From contig CADCVE010000001.1 of assembly GCA_902806065.1 (NCBI GenBank), forward strand, positions 1 through 64,000: DNA of 64,000 nucleotides, read 5' to 3'. The stretch's first letter is position 1, and every line of letters begins with the position of its first letter. Origin of the DNA: an uncultured Rubrobacteraceae bacterium (GTDB taxonomy: Bacteria > Actinomycetota > Rubrobacteria > Rubrobacterales > Rubrobacteraceae). Positions 16,175-27,677 of this stretch are shown piece by piece. The position numbers were made by a program, and so were the translations under genes. The notes beneath the pieces were generated by a model. That model was not told the origin of the DNA. It did not search any database and was given only the letters and a program-made list of their open reading frames with translations.

Positions 16175-16786
16175 ATGGATATAGATCCCAAGTCGGCGAC
16201 GGCCGACAAGCACGGACGGGGGAAGCCCTGGCCCGAGGTCCTTAGCGGGAGCACGATGTCCAACGGCTTCTTGGGCAACCTGGTCGAGGTGTGCGTCGTC
16301 ACGAGGGACCACCGCCGGACGATGGAGGGGCTCGTACGGCTCGGGATCGGCCCCTGGCGGGTCCACACCTTCACCCCCGAGAACGTCACCGAGCAGACCT
16401 ATGGCGGCAGGCCCGCGGCGTTCTCCCTCAAGGTGTGCTTCGCTGAGGGGAAGAACGTGATCTGGGAGCTTATGGAGCCGCTCGGGGGTCCTAACATCAT
16501 CGAGGACTTCCTCGAAGAGCACGGCGAGGGGATACACCATCTCGCCTTCGACTGCGAGGACATGCCACTGGAGCAGCGCATCGCCGCCTTCGCCGAGCGA
16601 GGCTTCCCGCTCACGCAGTCCGGACGGTGGTTGGACCAGAATGCCTTCGCCTTCTTCGGCACGGAGGAGGCCACCTCGGCCGTCTTCGAGACCTACGTCT
16701 TCCCCGAGGGGTTCGAGTACCCCGAGCCCGAGGAGTGGTTCCCGGCGCCGCCTCCGCCGGCGGCGGAGGCGGACGGTCGAGCGTGA
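16175..16786 (+). CDS. VOC-superfamily protein (glyoxalase/epimerase-like)
   Basis: 203 residues, ATG preceded by ACAAGGAGACACGGAC. The N-terminal ~26 residues are a polar extension. VEVCVVTRDHRRTMEGLVRLGIGPWRVHTF then resembles the first half of a methylmalonyl-CoA-epimerase-like VOC module, and GEGIHHLAFDCEDM with FETY supply typical metal-site positions (His about 121-122, Glu near the end). The C-terminus is Pro/Glu/Ala-rich and likely disordered. Substrate unknown. Confidence 0.75.
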   Translation: MDIDPKSATADKHGRGKPWPEVLSGSTMSNGFLGNLVEVCVVTRDHRRTMEGLVRLGIGPWRVHTFTPENVTEQTYGGRPAAFSLKVCFAEGKNVIWELMEPLGGPNIIEDFLEEHGEGIHHLAFDCEDMPLEQRIAAFAERGFPLTQSGRWLDQNAFAFFGTEEATSAVFETYVFPEGFEYPEPEEWFPAPPPPAAEADGRA

Positions 16787-16818
16787 CGCCGTAAGATTCA
16801 GTAAGGGAGAGGGTTGGG

Positions 16819-17027
16819 ATGGAAGGCAAGGATCCGGCAGGGCTCTCGGGAGCCCTGCCGACGTGGAGCAAGGCGGTCAGGGGCAAGGCGGTCAAGGGGA
16901 GGTGTTGAAGCGGGGCTTCAGCCTGCGGTTGGTGTTCTCGCTCGCGTTCGCGTTCGTCTCGCCCATAGCGGGCATGTACGCCATCTTTGGGATCGCTTTC
17001 ATGATCGCGGGTCCGGCGTTCTGGTGA
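16819..17027 (+). pseudogene. 5' remnant of an APC-type amino-acid permease
   Basis: The frame from about 16902 encodes LKRGFSLRLVFSLAFAFVSP and IAGMYAIFGIAFMIAGPAFW, the typical first helix and half of an APC permease, and then stops at TGA 17025-17027. An ATG at 16819 with a ribosome site opens a different frame that ends at 16909, as expected if a frameshift separates the two pieces. The remaining ~400 residues of a permease are absent. Confidence 0.6.
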
Positions 17028-17142
17028 AGCTTCCCCGTAAGTCTTGCGGGCCAGTTGCTAGAAATAGCTTTGCGGGACGTTTAACATGGATTCAAAACGC
17101 GGGCTTTGTATGCTACATTGCCGTCGTGCAGCAAGGACGTAA

Positions 17143-18501
<1,359 letters not shown>

Positions 18502-18504
18502 AGC

Positions 18505-19797
18505 GTGCGCGTCCTCGTCGTAGGGAGTGGTGGGCGCGAGCACGCGCTGGTCGAGGCCCTGGCTCAGAGCCCGCAGGCCGAGGAGATATTCGCCGCACCC
18601 GGCAACCCCGGTATGGCAGGGCTCGCCGAACTAGTGGACATACCCGCGGACGACATCATTGGCCTGCGCAACTTCGCCAGGGTCGCCAGCATCGACCTTA
18701 CCGTCGTCGGTCCCGAATCTCCGCTGGTCGGCGGTATTGCCGAGGCCTTCTGGGAGGCCGGCCTGAAGGTCTTTGGCCCCTCGCGCGCCGCCGCCCGCAT
18801 AGAAGGCTCCAAGGTCTTCGCCAAGGAGGTGATGCGCCACGCCGGTGTCCCCACGGCACGCTCCGAGGCATTCGACCTGGAGAGAGCCGCGCTCGACTAC
18901 CTCCGCGGGTTCCCGCCGGGAGGCGATGCTTACCCGGTGGTGGTCAAGGTGGACGGCCTGGCGGCGGGCAAGGGCGTCAAGGTCGCGTACTCGTACGAGG
19001 AGGCCGAGGACGCGATACACGCCGCCTTCTCAGGAGCGTTTGGGGCGGCGGGGGAGCGGGTGCTCATCGAGGAGCACATGACGGGCAAGGAGGCCTCGGT
19101 CTTTGCGCTCACCGACGGGAGGAGTATCCTGCCGTTCGTTCCGGCTCAGGATTACAAGCGCATCTACGATGGTGATGAAGGGCCGAATACAGGCGGGATG
19201 GGAGCGTATTCGCCGACCATGTGGATGGATTCCGCCACCTACGCGACGGTACTGGAGGAGATCATCACTCCCACCGTGCACCAGCTCGCCCTTATAGGCG
19301 CGCCGTTTACTGGGCTCCTGTATGCCGGTGTCATGATGACGCTGGAGGGTCCGAAGGCGGTGGAGTTCAACTGCCGCTTCGGAGATCCGGAGACCCAGGC
19401 GCTGCTGCCCCGGATGCGCACCGACCTCCTGGACCTCCTGGCGGCGTGCGCGGAGGAGGACCTCGGAGGGCGTGAGATCTCCTGGTCCGCCGAGAAGGCT
19501 GTGTGTGTGGTCCTCGCCTCGGAGGGCTACCCTGAATCGGCTTCGGAGGGAGACGAGATCCTGGGCCTGGACGAAGTGGCTGGTATGGCGGGTGTCCGCG
19601 TCTACCACGCGGCGACGCGCCAGGAGAACGGCGTCTTCTACACCGCCGGTGGGCGCGTACTCAACATCGTCGGCACGGGTAGTTCGATCATGGAGGCCCG
19701 CGCCCGCGCCTATGCGGCCGTCGAGATCATAGACTTTCCCGGTAAGCAATACCGCTCGGATATAGCCCTGGAGGCTTTGGAAATGGAGGAACTATGA
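18505..19797 (+). CDS. purD: phosphoribosylamine-glycine ligase (GARS)
   Basis: 430 residues from a GTG. VLVVGSGGREHALVEAL is the N-terminal signature. The ATP-grasp core (VVKVDGLAAGKGVKVAY, then EFNCRFGDPETQALLPRM) is intact. It catalyses step 2 of purine synthesis, PRA to GAR. It is stand-alone, not fused to purM or purN. It overlaps purE by 4 bp (ATGA). Confidence 0.97.
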   Translation: MRVLVVGSGGREHALVEALAQSPQAEEIFAAPGNPGMAGLAELVDIPADDIIGLRNFARVASIDLTVVGPESPLVGGIAEAFWEAGLKVFGPSRAAARIEGSKVFAKEVMRHAGVPTARSEAFDLERAALDYLRGFPPGGDAYPVVVKVDGLAAGKGVKVAYSYEEAEDAIHAAFSGAFGAAGERVLIEEHMTGKEASVFALTDGRSILPFVPAQDYKRIYDGDEGPNTGGMGAYSPTMWMDSATYATVLEEIITPTVHQLALIGAPFTGLLYAGVMMTLEGPKAVEFNCRFGDPETQALLPRMRTDLLDLLAACAEEDLGGREISWSAEKAVCVVLASEGYPESASEGDEILGLDEVAGMAGVRVYHAATRQENGVFYTAGGRVLNIVGTGSSIMEARARAYAAVEIIDFPGKQYRSDIALEALEMEEL

Positions 19798-20234
19798 CGC
19801 CCCTGGTAGGGATACTCGTCGGCAGCAAGTCTGACATGCCGATCCTCGAAAAATGCACCGTCCGCCTCGAAGAGCTGGGTATAGAGTATGAGATCGAAGT
19901 CCGCTCCGCCCACCGCGACCCCGAAGGCGTCTCCGAATACGCCGGGACCGCCCGCGACCGCGGCCTGCGGGTAATCATCTGCGCCGCCGGTATGGCCGCC
20001 CACCTCGCCGGAGCCGTCGCCGGCCGCACCGTTCTCCCCGTTATCGGCATCCCCATCGCCGCCGGCCCCCTGAACGGCTTCGACTCCCTGCTCTCCACCG
20101 TCCAGATGCCCTCCGGGGTGCCGGTCGCTACGGTTGCGGTGAACGGCGCGGTCAACGCCGCAGTCCTCGCCGCCCAGATACTCGCGCTCTCGGACCCGGA
20201 GCTACTGGAGAGACTCGAAGGTAGCAGCCCGTGA
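19794..20234 (+). CDS. purE: N5-carboxyaminoimidazole ribonucleotide mutase
   Basis: 146 residues. GILVGSKSDMPILEK (6-20), RSAHRDPEGV, AAGMAAHLAG and LLSTVQMPSGVPVATVAVNG cover the PurE active site. No purK lies in this operon, so either purK is elsewhere or the enzyme uses CO2 directly. Overlaps purD (ATGA) and purB (GTGA) by 4 bp each. Confidence 0.95.
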   Translation: MTPLVGILVGSKSDMPILEKCTVRLEELGIEYEIEVRSAHRDPEGVSEYAGTARDRGLRVIICAAGMAAHLAGAVAGRTVLPVIGIPIAAGPLNGFDSLLSTVQMPSGVPVATVAVNGAVNAAVLAAQILALSDPELLERLEGSSP

Positions 20235-21551
20235 TCGACCGCTACACCCTCCCCGAGATGGCCGCCCTCTGGAACGAAGAGGCGAAGTTCCGCGCCTGGC
20301 TGAAGGTCGAGCTCGCCGTCTGCCGGGCAAGGGCGCGACTGGGTGAGATCCCGCAAGAAGAAGTCGAGGAATTGGCCGCGAAGGCGGACTTTACGGTCGA
20401 GCGCATAAAAGAGGTCGAAGAACAGACAAACCACGACGTTATCGCCTTCGTCACCGCCGTCTCCGAAACGGTCGCCGCGAAGGGAGCCGGAGACGTCGCC
20501 CGCTACTTCCACTTCGGCCTCACCTCCTCGGACGTACTGGATACAGCGGGCGCCCTGCAACTCAAGGAAGCCCTGCGGCTCATCCACGGGGAGGCTAAAT
20601 CTCTCGCGCTTCTTCTCTGCGTGATGGCGCTGGCGCACCGCGATACGGTGATGGTCGGCCGGACGCATGGAGTACACGCCGAGCCCACGACGCTCGGACA
20701 CAAGCTCGCGGTGTGGGCCTTCGAGATGGAGCGAAACCTGGAGCGGCTGAACCACGCCGAAGAGATGGCCTCCGCCGGCAAGATCTCCGGCGCCGTCGGT
20801 ACCTACGCTAACGTGGACCCGAAGGTCGAGGCTCTGACCTGCGAGGAGCTTGGCTTACGACCTGCGCCGGCCTCTACGCAGGTCGTGCAACGCGACCGCC
20901 ACGCCGAAGTCCTCGCCTCTCTAGCCATCCTCGGCTCGACCCTGGAGAAGATAGCCCTGGAGATAAGAGGCGCCCAGCGTACCGAGGTTCGGGAGCTCGC
21001 CGAACCCTTCGGACGCGGCCAGAAGGGCTCCTCCGCCATGCCCCACAAACGCAACCCCATCCTCGCTGAACGCCTCTCGGGCATGGCCCGGCTGCTCCGC
21101 GGCTACGCGGCCGTGGGCTTCGAGGACAACGCCCTGTGGCAAGAGAGAGATATCTCCCACTCCTCCGCCGAAAGAGTAGCCCTCCCGGACTCCACGACCC
21201 TCGCCCATTACATGCTGCGCATCACGAGCCGCATACTGGCAGGCTTGCAGGTAGACGAGGCCCGCATGCGCGAGAACCTGAATTCTGGCGGGGGCATCGT
21301 ATACTCGGGGCGTGTCCTTCTGGCGCTCGTCGAGGCCGGGATGGGACGTGATGAGGCGTACACGGTCGTGCAGGGCGCGGCGATGCGCGCCTGGGAGGGT
21401 GAAGGCGGCTTCCGGGAGTTGCTAGAGGCCGACGTCGAGGTAAAAGACAGGCTCGGTGAGGACCTCGACGGCTTCTTCGATCCGTCGTATGCCCTGCGGA
21501 ACCTGGATGTCGTCTTCGACCGGGTGGAAGAACTGAGAGAGAGGTTACAAA

Positions 21552-21559
<8 letters not shown>
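20231..21559 (+). CDS. purB: adenylosuccinate lyase
   Basis: 442 residues from a GTG. The superfamily signature GSSAMPHKRNP (266-276) and catalytic THGVHAEPTT (145-154) are intact. It acts twice in purine synthesis, on SAICAR and on adenylosuccinate. Overlaps purE by 4 bp and purC by 8 bp. Confidence 0.97.
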
Positions 21560-22253
<694 letters not shown>

Positions 22254-22256
22254 GCT

Positions 22257-22422
22257 ATCGGCAGTCAGCAGTCAGCAGTCAGCAGGACTGCCGGCGGTTC
22301 GTTCCTGAATTTAGATCATGTAGCGTCCTGAGCCGGGGTGTCATCTACAAGGCTTCTCTGGCGTTTCATCGTAGCGCGACGGGTTTTGATCCAACTGCGG
22401 AAGCTAACTGCTGATGGCTGAT
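22257..22422. mobile_element. MITE-like element with terminal inverted repeats
   Basis: The 20-bp ends (22257-22276 and 22403-22422) are inverted copies matching at 16 of 20 positions. The left end continues into four near-copies of CAGCAGT. The ~125-bp interior has no open reading frame of note. The element fills the purC-purS gap, and the purS ATG (22414) lies inside its right arm. No second copy is in the window, so mobility is inferred only from structure. Confidence 0.5.
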
Positions 22423-22650
22423 ACCTTGAAGATCCGGGTTCTCGTCCGGCCCAAGACCGGCATTCTCGACCCGCAGGGCGAGGCCGTACGTCGCGCCCTC
22501 CCCGCTCTCGGCTTCGAAGGGGTAAGGACTGTCCACATCGGGCGGCTGGTGGAGATGGAGGTCGAGTCGGCCGACGAGGTGGAGGGGATGTGCCGCAGGC
22601 TCCTGGCCAACCCCACGATAGAGGAGTATGAGTGGGAGGTGGTGCGATGA
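22414..22650 (+). CDS. purS: FGAM synthase subunit PurS
   Basis: 78 residues. The usual PurS core begins at KIRVLVRPKTGILDPQGEAV, preceded here by MADTL encoded largely by the right arm of the adjacent inverted-repeat element. PurS bridges PurL and PurQ in the three-subunit FGAM synthetase. Overlaps purQ by 4 bp (ATGA). No good ribosome site lies before the ATG; the element has replaced the usual upstream sequence. Confidence 0.95.
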   Translation: MADTLKIRVLVRPKTGILDPQGEAVRRALPALGFEGVRTVHIGRLVEMEVESADEVEGMCRRLLANPTIEEYEWEVVR

Positions 22651-23315
22651 GGATCGGGGTGACGGTCTTCCCGGGCTCCAACTGCGACCGCGACGCCTTG
22701 CACGCCATCGAGCGAGCGGGCGCCACTCCCGTCGAGCTGTGGCACGCCGACGCCAGCCTCAAGGGTGTCGACGCCGTGGTGGTGCCGGGCGGCTTCTCGT
22801 ACGGCGACTATCTCAGGCCCGGCGCTATCGCCCGCTTCGCGAAGGTGATGGGGTCGCTGGAGGAGTTCGCCAACGCTGGCGGTCCCGTCCTCGGGGTGTG
22901 CAACGGCTTCCAGGTACTCACCGAGGCGCACCTTCTCCCCGGCGCGCTCCTCCGCAACGCGCACATGCGCTTTGTTTGCAGCAGGGCTCCCGTACGTTTC
23001 GAATCGGTGGAGACACCCTGGACTTCTCTCTTCGAGTCTGGCGACCAATTGACTCTCCCCGTCGCCCACAACGAGGGGAATTACTTCGCCGACGAGAAGA
23101 CCATCGCCCAGATCGAAGACGAGGGCCGTGTAGTACTGCGGTATTTGGAGAACCCCAACGGCTCGCTGAATGACATAGCGGGTATCTGCAACGAGGGGCG
23201 GAACGTCGTCGGCCTGATGCCGCACCCGGAGCGCGCCTCCGACCCCGCCCTCGGCTCTGGAGAGGGCCTGAAGGTCTTTGAGTCTGTCCTCTCCTTCGCG
23301 GGGATAAAGGCTTGA
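22647..23315 (+). CDS. purQ: FGAM synthase glutaminase subunit PurQ
   Basis: 222 residues from ATG 22647. It is a class-I glutamine amidotransferase with nucleophile Cys85 in GVCNGFQVL and the His/Glu pair in LMPHPERA. It supplies ammonia to PurL. Overlaps purS and purL by 4 bp. Confidence 0.97.
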   Translation: MRIGVTVFPGSNCDRDALHAIERAGATPVELWHADASLKGVDAVVVPGGFSYGDYLRPGAIARFAKVMGSLEEFANAGGPVLGVCNGFQVLTEAHLLPGALLRNAHMRFVCSRAPVRFESVETPWTSLFESGDQLTLPVAHNEGNYFADEKTIAQIEDEGRVVLRYLENPNGSLNDIAGICNEGRNVVGLMPHPERASDPALGSGEGLKVFESVLSFAGIKA

Positions 23316-25513
23316 ACATACAGGAGACTTACAGCTCTCTCGGGCTCTCGGACTTCGAGTACGACCGTATCCTGGAGCTGATGGGCCGGGCGCCCAACTA
23401 CCTTGAGCTGTCGCTTTTCTCCGTAATGTGGAGCGAGCATTGTGGCTACAAGAACTCGCGGCCGCTGCTCGGGCGTTTCCCGAACGAGGGGCCGCGAGTG
23501 TTGCAGGGGCCGGGAGAGAATGCCGGGGTAGTGGAGGTTGGGGATGGGTGGGCGCTCGCGTTCAAGATGGAGAGCCACAATCACCCTTCGGCCGTCGAGC
23601 CCTACGAGGGCGCCGCGACCGGCGTCGGTGGCATCATCCGGGACATCCTCGCGATGGGGGCGAGGCCCGTCGCGCTTTTGAACGCGTTGCGGTTCGGTCC
23701 GCTTACCGACGAGCGGAACCGTTACCTCTTCAGGGAGGTCGTGCGGGGTATCGGAGGGTATGGGAACGCGGTTGGGGTCCCGACCGTTGGTGGCGAGGTC
23801 GAGTTTGCTCCCGCTTACTCCGGGAATCCTCTGGTCAACGCGATGTGTGTCGGGCTGGTGCGCTCCGGCGACTTGGTGCGGGCGCGGGCGGTTGGAGAGG
23901 GTAACCTCGTTATTCTTTTCGGGGCCAGGACCGGCAGGGATGGTATTCACGGGGCGACGTTTGCTTCGGATGAGTTGAGTGAGGATTCCGAGGCGAAGCG
24001 GCCCAACGTGCAGGTTGGGGACCCGTTCGCGGAGAAGATGCTTATCGAGAGCTCGCTCCGGTTGTTGGAAGAGGGTTTGCTGGTCTCTCTACAGGACCTT
24101 GGGGCGGCGGGGATCACGTCGTCCGCCTCGGAGATGGCGGCGAAGGGCGGGGTGGGGATCGAGATAGACGCTGCCCTGGTCCCGTTGCGCGAGGAGGGCA
24201 TGGAGCCGTGGGAGATCGTCATCTCCGAGTCCCAGGAGCGCATGCTGGCCGTCGTCGAGCCCGAGAAGGCGGAGGAAGTCCTAAAGGTCGCCGAACGCTA
24301 CGAGCTAGATGCCGCCGTCGTGGGCCGCGTCGCGGGGCATGGAGACCTGCGGATACTGAATAACGGCGAGGTGGTGGGAACCGTCCCCGCGCTCCACCTC
24401 GCCGATGCTCCGGTCTACAAGCGGGAGGTGATAGCTCCCGCTTACCTCGGAGAGGTGAGGAAGCTGGACCTCGAAGAGTTGCCCCAGCCGGAGGACTGTA
24501 ACTCCGCACTTCTCGCGATGCTCGCGCATCCGAATCTGTGCTCCCGGCGTTCGGTGTACGAGCAGTATGACCATCAGGTCGGGACGGACACGGTAGTGCT
24601 TCCCGGCGCGGATGCCGCGGTGATGAGGATCAAAGGTACCTCGTTAGGCTTCGCCATAACTACCGACTGCAGGGGCCGCCACTGCTACCTGGACCCGAAG
24701 GGCGGCGGGGCGGCGGCGGTAGCCGAGGCTTACCGCAACCTCTCGTGCGTGGGTGCCGAGCCGGTGGCCGTCACGGACTGCTTGAATATGGGGAGTCCTG
24801 AGAAGCCCGACACTTATTACCAGTTCGCGTCGTGCATCGAGGGGATGGCGGAGGCGTGCGAGTCTTTAGGTACCCCTGTCGTGAGTGGGAACGTGAGCCT
24901 ATATAACGAGACCGAGTACGGGGCGATCTACCCGACGCCGGCCGTGGGGATGGTGGGCGTCTTCAAGGACGTGAGCCGTCGGGCGACGCCCGGTATAAAG
25001 CGGGAGGGGGACGAGGTCTTGATCGCGGGCAACTTCCAGCCGGTCCTGGGGGGAGCCGAATACCTGGAACTCATCCACGGACGGGTAGCCGGTGCGCCTC
25101 CCGTGCCGGACCTCGCGGTCGAGAAAGCTGTCTCTGACGCGGTGCGGCGGGCGATCTCCGCTGGTCTGGTGGATACCGCGCACGACCTATCGGGGGGAGG
25201 ATTGGCGGTCGCGCTCGCCGAGATGGCCATGTACGGCGGCATCGGGGCCGAGGTGCAAGTCCTGCCGGGCGGAAGGCAGGACGTGACGCTCTTTGGGGAG
25301 GTTGGAGGTTGCGTCTTGCTCGCGGTACCCGGGGAGAAGCTCGGGGAGTTGGAGGAGCATCTGGAGGGTGTGCCTTACTCCCGCATCGGGCGCACGGGCG
25401 GAGAGAGGTTGAGTATCGCCGGACTTATCGACGCAAGGATCGACGAGCTTCGAGCGGCGTACGAGCGGGATCTCTTCGAGCGGTATGCTCCGGAAGGAGG
25501 CCAGATTGGCTAG
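23312..25513 (+). CDS. purL: FGAM synthase, large subunit (small-type PurL)
   Basis: 733 residues from a TTG, the length of PurL that works with separate PurS and PurQ. Motifs: [15 protein letters not shown] (catalytic His), [46 protein letters not shown]. Step 4 of purine synthesis, FGAR to FGAM. Its 3' end overlaps the next gene by 8 bp. Confidence 0.97.
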   Translation: MNIQETYSSLGLSDFEYDRILELMGRAPNYLELSLFSVMWSEHCGYKNSRPLLGRFPNEGPRVLQGPGENAGVVEVGDGWALAFKMESHNHPSAVEPYEGAATGVGGIIRDILAMGARPVALLNALRFGPLTDERNRYLFREVVRGIGGYGNAVGVPTVGGEVEFAPAYSGNPLVNAMCVGLVRSGDLVRARAVGEGNLVILFGARTGRDGIHGATFASDELSEDSEAKRPNVQVGDPFAEKMLIESSLRLLEEGLLVSLQDLGAAGITSSASEMAAKGGVGIEIDAALVPLREEGMEPWEIVISESQERMLAVVEPEKAEEVLKVAERYELDAAVVGRVAGHGDLRILNNGEVVGTVPALHLADAPVYKREVIAPAYLGEVRKLDLEELPQPEDCNSALLAMLAHPNLCSRRSVYEQYDHQVGTDTVVLPGADAAVMRIKGTSLGFAITTDCRGRHCYLDPKGGGAAAVAEAYRNLSCVGAEPVAVTDCLNMGSPEKPDTYYQFASCIEGMAEACESLGTPVVSGNVSLYNETEYGAIYPTPAVGMVGVFKDVSRRATPGIKREGDEVLIAGNFQPVLGGAEYLELIHGRVAGAPPVPDLAVEKAVSDAVRRAISAGLVDTAHDLSGGGLAVALAEMAMYGGIGAEVQVLPGGRQDVTLFGEVGGCVLLAVPGEKLGELEEHLEGVPYSRIGRTGGERLSIAGLIDARIDELRAAYERDLFERYAPEGGQIG

Positions 25514-25829
25514 TGGTACCCGGGACGGAGGCAAGGCGATTATCAGCAAGGTAAGTGTTCGAGAGCAGCTCCCATCCTGTGATGAGCACCGGAGGCCCAA
25601 GGTCGTAGACAGGACGAGGGGTCGGTATGTCAGGCCGGTCGAACTTTCAGGGGATTTGCTCCGGCATCACCACGAGGACGTGGTCGTCGAGGAGGGCGAG
25701 TTTACTTCCGTTTCGCACAGGGCGGAGCCCCGGTTCGTTATGGAGGAAGAGGTACGGGAGTTGCTGGCTGAGCCTGTGTTTGCGGTCGGCGCGGCCAACG
25801 AGTCGATTGTGGAGCTGGAGAGGATCTGA
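25506..25829 (+). CDS. unknown protein encoded between purL and purF
   Basis: A TTG at 25506 with a perfect ribosome site inside the purL end (GGAAGGAGGCCAGA) opens 107 residues. It overlaps purL by 8 bp and its TGA overlaps the purF ATG by 1 bp, so it is translationally coupled on both sides. The product is charged and soluble: [20 protein letters not shown], then [18 protein letters not shown], then [14 protein letters not shown]. No known family is recognised. The position suggests a purine-related or PurF-associated role, which is unproven. Confidence 0.75.
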   Translation: MASGTRDGGKAIISKVSVREQLPSCDEHRRPKVVDRTRGRYVRPVELSGDLLRHHHEDVVVEEGEFTSVSHRAEPRFVMEEEVRELLAEPVFAVGAANESIVELERI

Positions 25830-27262
25830 TGGACTTGCTAGCGGATGGTAAGCCGAAGGAGGCCTGTGGGGTGTTCGGGTTGTACTCGCGTGAGATCTCA
25901 GGCGAGCTCGCCCAACGTACCTATTTCGGGCTGTATGCGCTGCAGCACAGGGGGCAGGAGTCTGCTGGCATCGCGATCTCCGACGGGGAGCGCACCCTCG
26001 CTATGCGTGACATGGGCCTCGTCTCGCAGGTCTTCGACGAACGCAAGCTCGCCTCGCTCGAAGGGGGACACATAGCTCTAGGGCACGTCCGTTACTCCAC
26101 TACGGGCTCCGCCTCGTGGGAGAACGCCCAGCCCGAGTTCCACGGCCGGGGCGACGTGAACGTCTTCGTGGCTCACAACGGCAACCTCGTCAACGCGGCC
26201 GAGCTAAGGCACGAGTTGGAGGGGGAGGGCTTCGAGTTCGAGTCTACCTCGGATACGGCGGCGATAGCGGCGAGTGCCGTGGGAGAGTTGGAGAAGGGGC
26301 AGACGGTGGCGGAGGCGGTGCTGCGGACGATGCGGAGGCTCTCGGGGGCGTACTCGGTCGCCATGATCTTCCGGGACAAGCTCGTCGCCTTTCGCGATCC
26401 GCACGGCTTCAGACCTCTGTGCATCGGCGAGGTCGAGGGCGGATACGCTGTTTCCAGCGAGACGTGCGGGCTGGACATCATCGGGGCGAAGCTGTTGCGG
26501 GAGATCGAACCGGGCGAGGTCGTGGTGATAGACGACGACGGACTCCAGAGCTACCGCGCCGAGGAGGCGCGCCGCGCCCTGTGCGTCTTCGAGTACGTGT
26601 ACTTCGCCCGCCCCGACTCGCGCTTTGACGGGAAGGAGATAGCGCACGCGAGGCAGCGGATGGGAGAGGTCCTCGCGGACGAATCCCCCGCCGAGGCTGA
26701 CGTGGTCATCCCGGTACCCGACTCGGGGATAATGGCCGCGACCGGATACGCCCAGCAGAGCGGTATCCCGTACGCGGAGGGTCTTATCAAGAACCGCTAC
26801 GTCGGCCGGACTTTTATCCAGCCGGCGGACAGCATGCGCCAGCTCGGGTTGCGCCTGAAGCTGAACCCTCTGCCCTCGATCATAGCGGGCAAGCGCGTCG
26901 TGGTGATAGACGACTCCATCGTACGGGGGAACACGGCTCGCAAGCTCGTGGGGCTGCTGTTCGAGGCGGGCGCCGCCGAGGTCCACTTCCGCGTCTCCTC
27001 GCCACCGGTAACCGGCCCGTGTTACTACGGTATAGACATGGACACGAAAGAGGGGCTCGTGGGCGCCAACTACACGGTCGAAGAGATACGCGACCAGATC
27101 GGGGCTACCTCCCTTGCCTACCTCTCCGTGGAAGGCATGACGAACGCCACCGAGCAAAAAGGCCGCCTGTGCCGCGCCTGCTTCGATGGTGACTACCCGA
27201 TCCCCGGCGCCACGCAGAAGTTCGCCCTGGAGAACGCTGACACGGTCGTGGGGAAGAAGTAG
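25829..27262 (+). CDS. purF: glutamine PRPP amidotransferase
   Basis: 477 residues. The N-terminal Cys13 follows a short propeptide (KPKEACGVFGLY). The glutaminase core includes ALQHRGQESAGIA and HNGNLVNA, and the PRPP loop is VVVIDDSIVRGNT. Cysteines near the C-terminus (GPCYYGID, RLCRACFDGDYP) match the Fe-S type of PurF. Committed step of purine synthesis and normal target of AMP/GMP feedback. Confidence 0.97.
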   Translation: MDLLADGKPKEACGVFGLYSREISGELAQRTYFGLYALQHRGQESAGIAISDGERTLAMRDMGLVSQVFDERKLASLEGGHIALGHVRYSTTGSASWENAQPEFHGRGDVNVFVAHNGNLVNAAELRHELEGEGFEFESTSDTAAIAASAVGELEKGQTVAEAVLRTMRRLSGAYSVAMIFRDKLVAFRDPHGFRPLCIGEVEGGYAVSSETCGLDIIGAKLLREIEPGEVVVIDDDGLQSYRAEEARRALCVFEYVYFARPDSRFDGKEIAHARQRMGEVLADESPAEADVVIPVPDSGIMAATGYAQQSGIPYAEGLIKNRYVGRTFIQPADSMRQLGLRLKLNPLPSIIAGKRVVVIDDSIVRGNTARKLVGLLFEAGAAEVHFRVSSPPVTGPCYYGIDMDTKEGLVGANYTVEEIRDQIGATSLAYLSVEGMTNATEQKGRLCRACFDGDYPIPGATQKFALENADTVVGKK

Positions 27263-27674
27263 GCGTGACCGGAGCTGGCTCCTGACTACCTCCGAAACCT
27301 CCGTCGTTACGAACTGGCACGTAGCCCTGAACAGCGGCGACATCGAACGCCTGGTGTCCCTGTCGCATCCGGACATCGAGATAGAAGGCCCTCGCGGGAC
27401 CGGCCGCGGTACGCAACTACTCCGTGAATGGGCGGGTCGAGCAGGTATCCGTCTCGCCCCCCGGCGCGTCTTCCACCGGGCGGAAAAGGTGGTCGTGGAA
27501 CAGCAGGCGGAGTGGCGCGCCGCTGAAAACGGGGAGACGACCGGCACCCAGACCCTGGCTTCCGCCTTTGTCGTCCGGAACGATCGGGTCGTGAGCGTGT
27601 CACGCTACTCCGACCTCACGGAAGCCCTGAGCGCGGCGGACCTCGATGATTCGCACGAGACGAGGTCTGACTAG
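27186..27674 (+). CDS. NTF2/SnoaL-like protein
   Basis: The domain starts about 27303: VVTNWHVALNSGDIERLVSL, then HPDIEIEGPRGTGRGTQLLREW, and a C-terminal FVVRNDRVVSVSRYSDLTEAL, the pattern of SnoaL-like (NTF2-fold) proteins. The start is unclear: the only usual start codon in frame is the ATG at 27186 (or the GTG next to it), which would overlap purF by 77 bp. A short deletion or frameshift may have removed the original start near 27265, where a GTG sits in another frame. Lies between purF and purM; link to purines unknown. Confidence 0.6.
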   Translation: MVTTRSPAPRRSSPWRTLTRSWGRSRRDRSWLLTTSETSVVTNWHVALNSGDIERLVSLSHPDIEIEGPRGTGRGTQLLREWAGRAGIRLAPRRVFHRAEKVVVEQQAEWRAAENGETTGTQTLASAFVVRNDRVVSVSRYSDLTEALSAADLDDSHETRSD

Positions 27675-27677
27675 CTC

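Noticed and set aside
22261-22285. CAGCAGT tandem repeats as a CRISPR array
   Set aside because: Units are 7 bp without spacers; they are part of the terminal inverted repeat. No CRISPR array or cas gene is seen anywhere in the window.
26204-27547. 447-residue minus-strand frame over purF
   Set aside because: Antisense to an intact, highly conserved gene; its length reflects high-GC codon bias.
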